A stretch of DNA of 64,000 nt. It comes from Apostichopus japonicus. Taxonomy: Eukaryota > Echinodermata > Holothuroidea > Aspidochirotida > Stichopodidae. This document shows positions 61,442 to 64,000 of this stretch, in pieces. Position numbers and translations under genes: made by a program. The stretch spans positions 25,384,841 through 25,448,840 of the forward strand of contig NC_092575.1 of the NCBI RefSeq assembly GCF_037975245.1, written 5' to 3'. The notes under the pieces are model-generated. The model saw only the letters and a program-made list of their open reading frames with translations. It had not been told where the DNA came from and did not search any database. Position 1 is the stretch's first letter; every line of letters begins with the position of its first letter.

Positions 61442-64000
61442 CTGAGGGAGAAAGTAAACCAGAAGAAATGGCCAAGTAAGGAAAAGTTGTGCCAAACCAA
61501 AACAAATAGACTTCAACAATGGTAGATACATTTTAGAATGGATGTACATGCAGACTACAGCTGCAACAACCAGGATATTGAATTCACACATGGCCCAAGG
61601 GATGGGGGTGTAAGGGGGGGGGGCAATCTCCACAGTTGTGAGTACACCTATGCAAAATGTTGGCATCTTTGCTAGCTTCTTAAAGCAGATATCCACATCC
61701 ATTTCCCATCATCATTACCAGTTCTCTAAACAATTTATTTGTTATACAATCTTAACTATTACACCCTCAGCTGAATACTGCATAATTTCTCAAATGTAGA
61801 CCTGAATTCTTGCACACTTTTAAGCTTTTCTTTCGTTTTCAATTTTGAAATTTTTCATTAGATTAGATTTGATTTTGGTCGTAAAGGTCCATCATGGTCT
61901 GGAGGTCCAGTAGATGCATGATGGACAGGTCTGGCCTAAAGCAATGGACTACAGTACCTTACTAGCATATCAATGAGTATTCATGTAGTTTGATAAACGT
62001 CAAGTATACCTACATTGGCCGCTATGTATAGTACGCTCAGAGTTGTAAATAATCTGAGGGAACCACGCATAAACAATGAAATTATAGAAGGACTCTACTG
62101 CTGAAATCTGCAACCTACTAGTCACTTTTTGAATTTTTACTGAACCATTTAAGTTTTGGGAGAGTAAGGATATAAGTTGGCCTAAACAGTATTCTATAAA
62201 CCCAAAGCTTTCTAACTGGGCTGTAGTTTGTCTCCCTTTCCTGCAACCAAAATATAAACTTGTAAAATACCAAATTTCAAACCATGAATAGTGCAAAGTT
62301 TTATGATTAGGCAGTTCATAACTGCATGATTCTTTTATTTCCATTGTTAGATTTTTAACTGTTTTTGCTACTAACTGTACCCTTACTACTTTGTTAGAGG
62401 GGAGAGATGGGAGAGGTGTAAGAGACTACTGGTATATCATGGGCTGCTCATTGGACGAATTTACAACTATCAAAATATGTTACTTCATAGTAGCTACATC
62501 TGTAGGAGCTCTAAGCAAGTGTTCTGTGAATATAAGCAATATGTCGACTGAACAACAGAAAAGATAGAAAACCATCTATAACAACGTATGTACAGTAAGT
62601 CATTTGTCAAAGTCATCTCCTGGCAACGATCAGATACAGACAATTCTGTATATTATGATATGAGCTTAACTGGCTGGAACATACTACAGAACTGTAGAGA
62701 TGAGGCAACAATATGTCTGATTCTGTCGCATCATCAATCGTTAGCCTGATAAATGATTGATTCCCAAGGCCAATCAGGCATCGGAACAGAATAAATCGTG
62801 ACGAATGTAAGGTGACTGCTCTCAGAGACAGGGAGGTGTTAAAAAACCTTGAATTATACGAGAGTTATCTTTCATGGTTGATCGATCCATGGAAACATGT
62901 TGATGCATTCAGGCGTTGATTCGTGGGGCTGGTTTTTAGTTTTGTGATTTAGTGAAATTTTGAATGGATTTCAAACTTTTCATAGAGCTCTATACAATCC
63001 ACACAATTACCCTAAACCACAGCAGAAAAGATTTATAATCCCGCAATCTAAGATGACTATATCTGTAGTGGACTAATTTACGAATACCATTGAGGGATTA
63101 CTCAACAGGACAAATGGTAAATATTTGCCAAATTTTGCCATTTCATAATGAAAATATCTCTGTACATTTATGATTTAGCACTTGCATCATGAAGTGTAAT
63201 CGTTAAATTGGACAAAGCAATGGATCAGACAAAACATTGATATGGCTGGCCAATCAACTGTGCTAATTTGCAAACATGATTAAGATCAACATTCAAGATC
63301 AAGTTTCAAATTCACTTTTGAAGAAGAAAAAAAAATGTCCCAAACTCTGGTGGAAAAAAAAACACATTCTACAATTATACATTAGTACTTTAATGCACGC
63401 TTGAGATCTGTGATTCTCTTTTAAATGGCAATAGAGTGAGTATACTACATATACTCATTGCAACTACTATGTTAAATTATCATCATTAATTTTTAAGCTT
63501 GTTGAGTGGAAAACACTGGAAATAACATGGTGAAGCTACAGTATTACCATAATCTGTTTTTTTATATTTAATGAAATATATAGATAGTAAGTCCAAATGT
63601 GTACTGAGGCGACACTAACAGATAACTACAAGCTGCCCTTAATTTGATTCACACATATTCCAGTTAACCACTGAGCTAGTGAAACCCCACCCAGTTCAGA
63701 CAATTTTTTTCTATGCTGTACTGCTTCAGAGCACTCATAGTGTCAGTATGAGCAGTACAGTATGAATATCATGTTTCTATCAGATAACAGTTAGGAGCTG
63801 TTCATACTGTCAATACCACTGCTTTGAAACATGATATGGAAGAACAGTTTAGAGAGGTATTAGCATTAGGAAACTGTCCCAACTGGCTGGAAACCCATCA
63901 TCCGTATTGAATAGTTAAAAGCATGCCAAGGTTTTGAAAATGATACCGTGATTTCAGTCAATTGACAATTAAAGGCCTGATATGTATGTTCAATGTTCAT
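61442..64000. other. Upstream kinase intron or 5' flank, no exon recognised
   Basis: This should be intron upstream of the exon at 61441, since an N-lobe exon ending in phase 0 is still required. I looked for glycine-loop and VAIK-like coding on minus and found none. The open frame at 62344-62000 shows no kinase motif. A palindromic TGTACTGCTT/AGCAGTACA pair lies near 63716-63760. Confidence 0.4.

Noticed and set aside
61442-61702. Upstream part of a 174-codon minus frame that includes the kinase exon
   Set aside because: A clear pyrimidine-rich acceptor (CTCCCTCAG) precedes the exon at 61441; the residues before it are hydrophobic intron translation.
62000-62344. Kinase N-lobe exon on minus
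   Set aside because: The 114-codon frame has no glycine loop, no VAIK-type lysine context and no donor in the required phase.

Overview
This is a window of an AT-rich, intron-rich animal nuclear genome. It holds five recognisable protein-coding genes, all split into small exons with GT-AG introns, plus tRNA-derived SINEs, LINE fragments, MITEs and many minisatellites. An invertebrate deuterostome such as an echinoderm would fit, but that is a low-confidence inference; the sequence itself does not name the species. I built gene models by matching reading phase across splice sites and by similarity to family sequences I know. No database search was run.

Layout. (1) 1-3660: no gene. A foldback-like element packed with GATATC words, one MITE copy, and a minisatellite that runs into the end of the next gene. 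(2) 3661-21443, minus: ZW10, the kinetochore/RZZ and ER-Golgi tethering protein, in about 21 exons. (3) 21787-24174, plus: MRPL50, a mitochondrial large-subunit ribosomal protein, divergent from ZW10 with a 343-bp gap. (4) 26779-41447, minus: EIF2B1 (eIF2B alpha), nine exons, 304 residues, complete. Intron 3 holds a truncated LINE, a large roughly 100-bp minisatellite and a ~1.9-kb putative transposon inserted in that satellite. (5) 41691-43981, plus: COX6A, three exons, divergent from EIF2B1 with a 243-bp gap. (6) 43982-55522: 11.5 kb with no gene I can support; two MITE copies and tandem repeats. (7) 55523-61441, minus: the catalytic part of an AGC-type kinase resembling RSKR/SgK494. Its N-lobe exons are not found and may lie beyond the window.

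The genes are housekeeping functions (mitosis/trafficking, mitochondrial translation, translation initiation, respiration, signalling) and do not form one pathway. Two pairs are head-to-head and probably share short bidirectional promoters.

The most unusual feature is a repeated pattern. Three minisatellites are built from the 3' end of a coding exon plus the sequence just downstream of it: the ZW10 exon 12 donor, the ZW10 terminal exon with its stop and 3' flank, and a kinase exon donor. Each array extends in the direction of transcription, and two of them carry several copies of the gene's own 5' splice site inside the intron.
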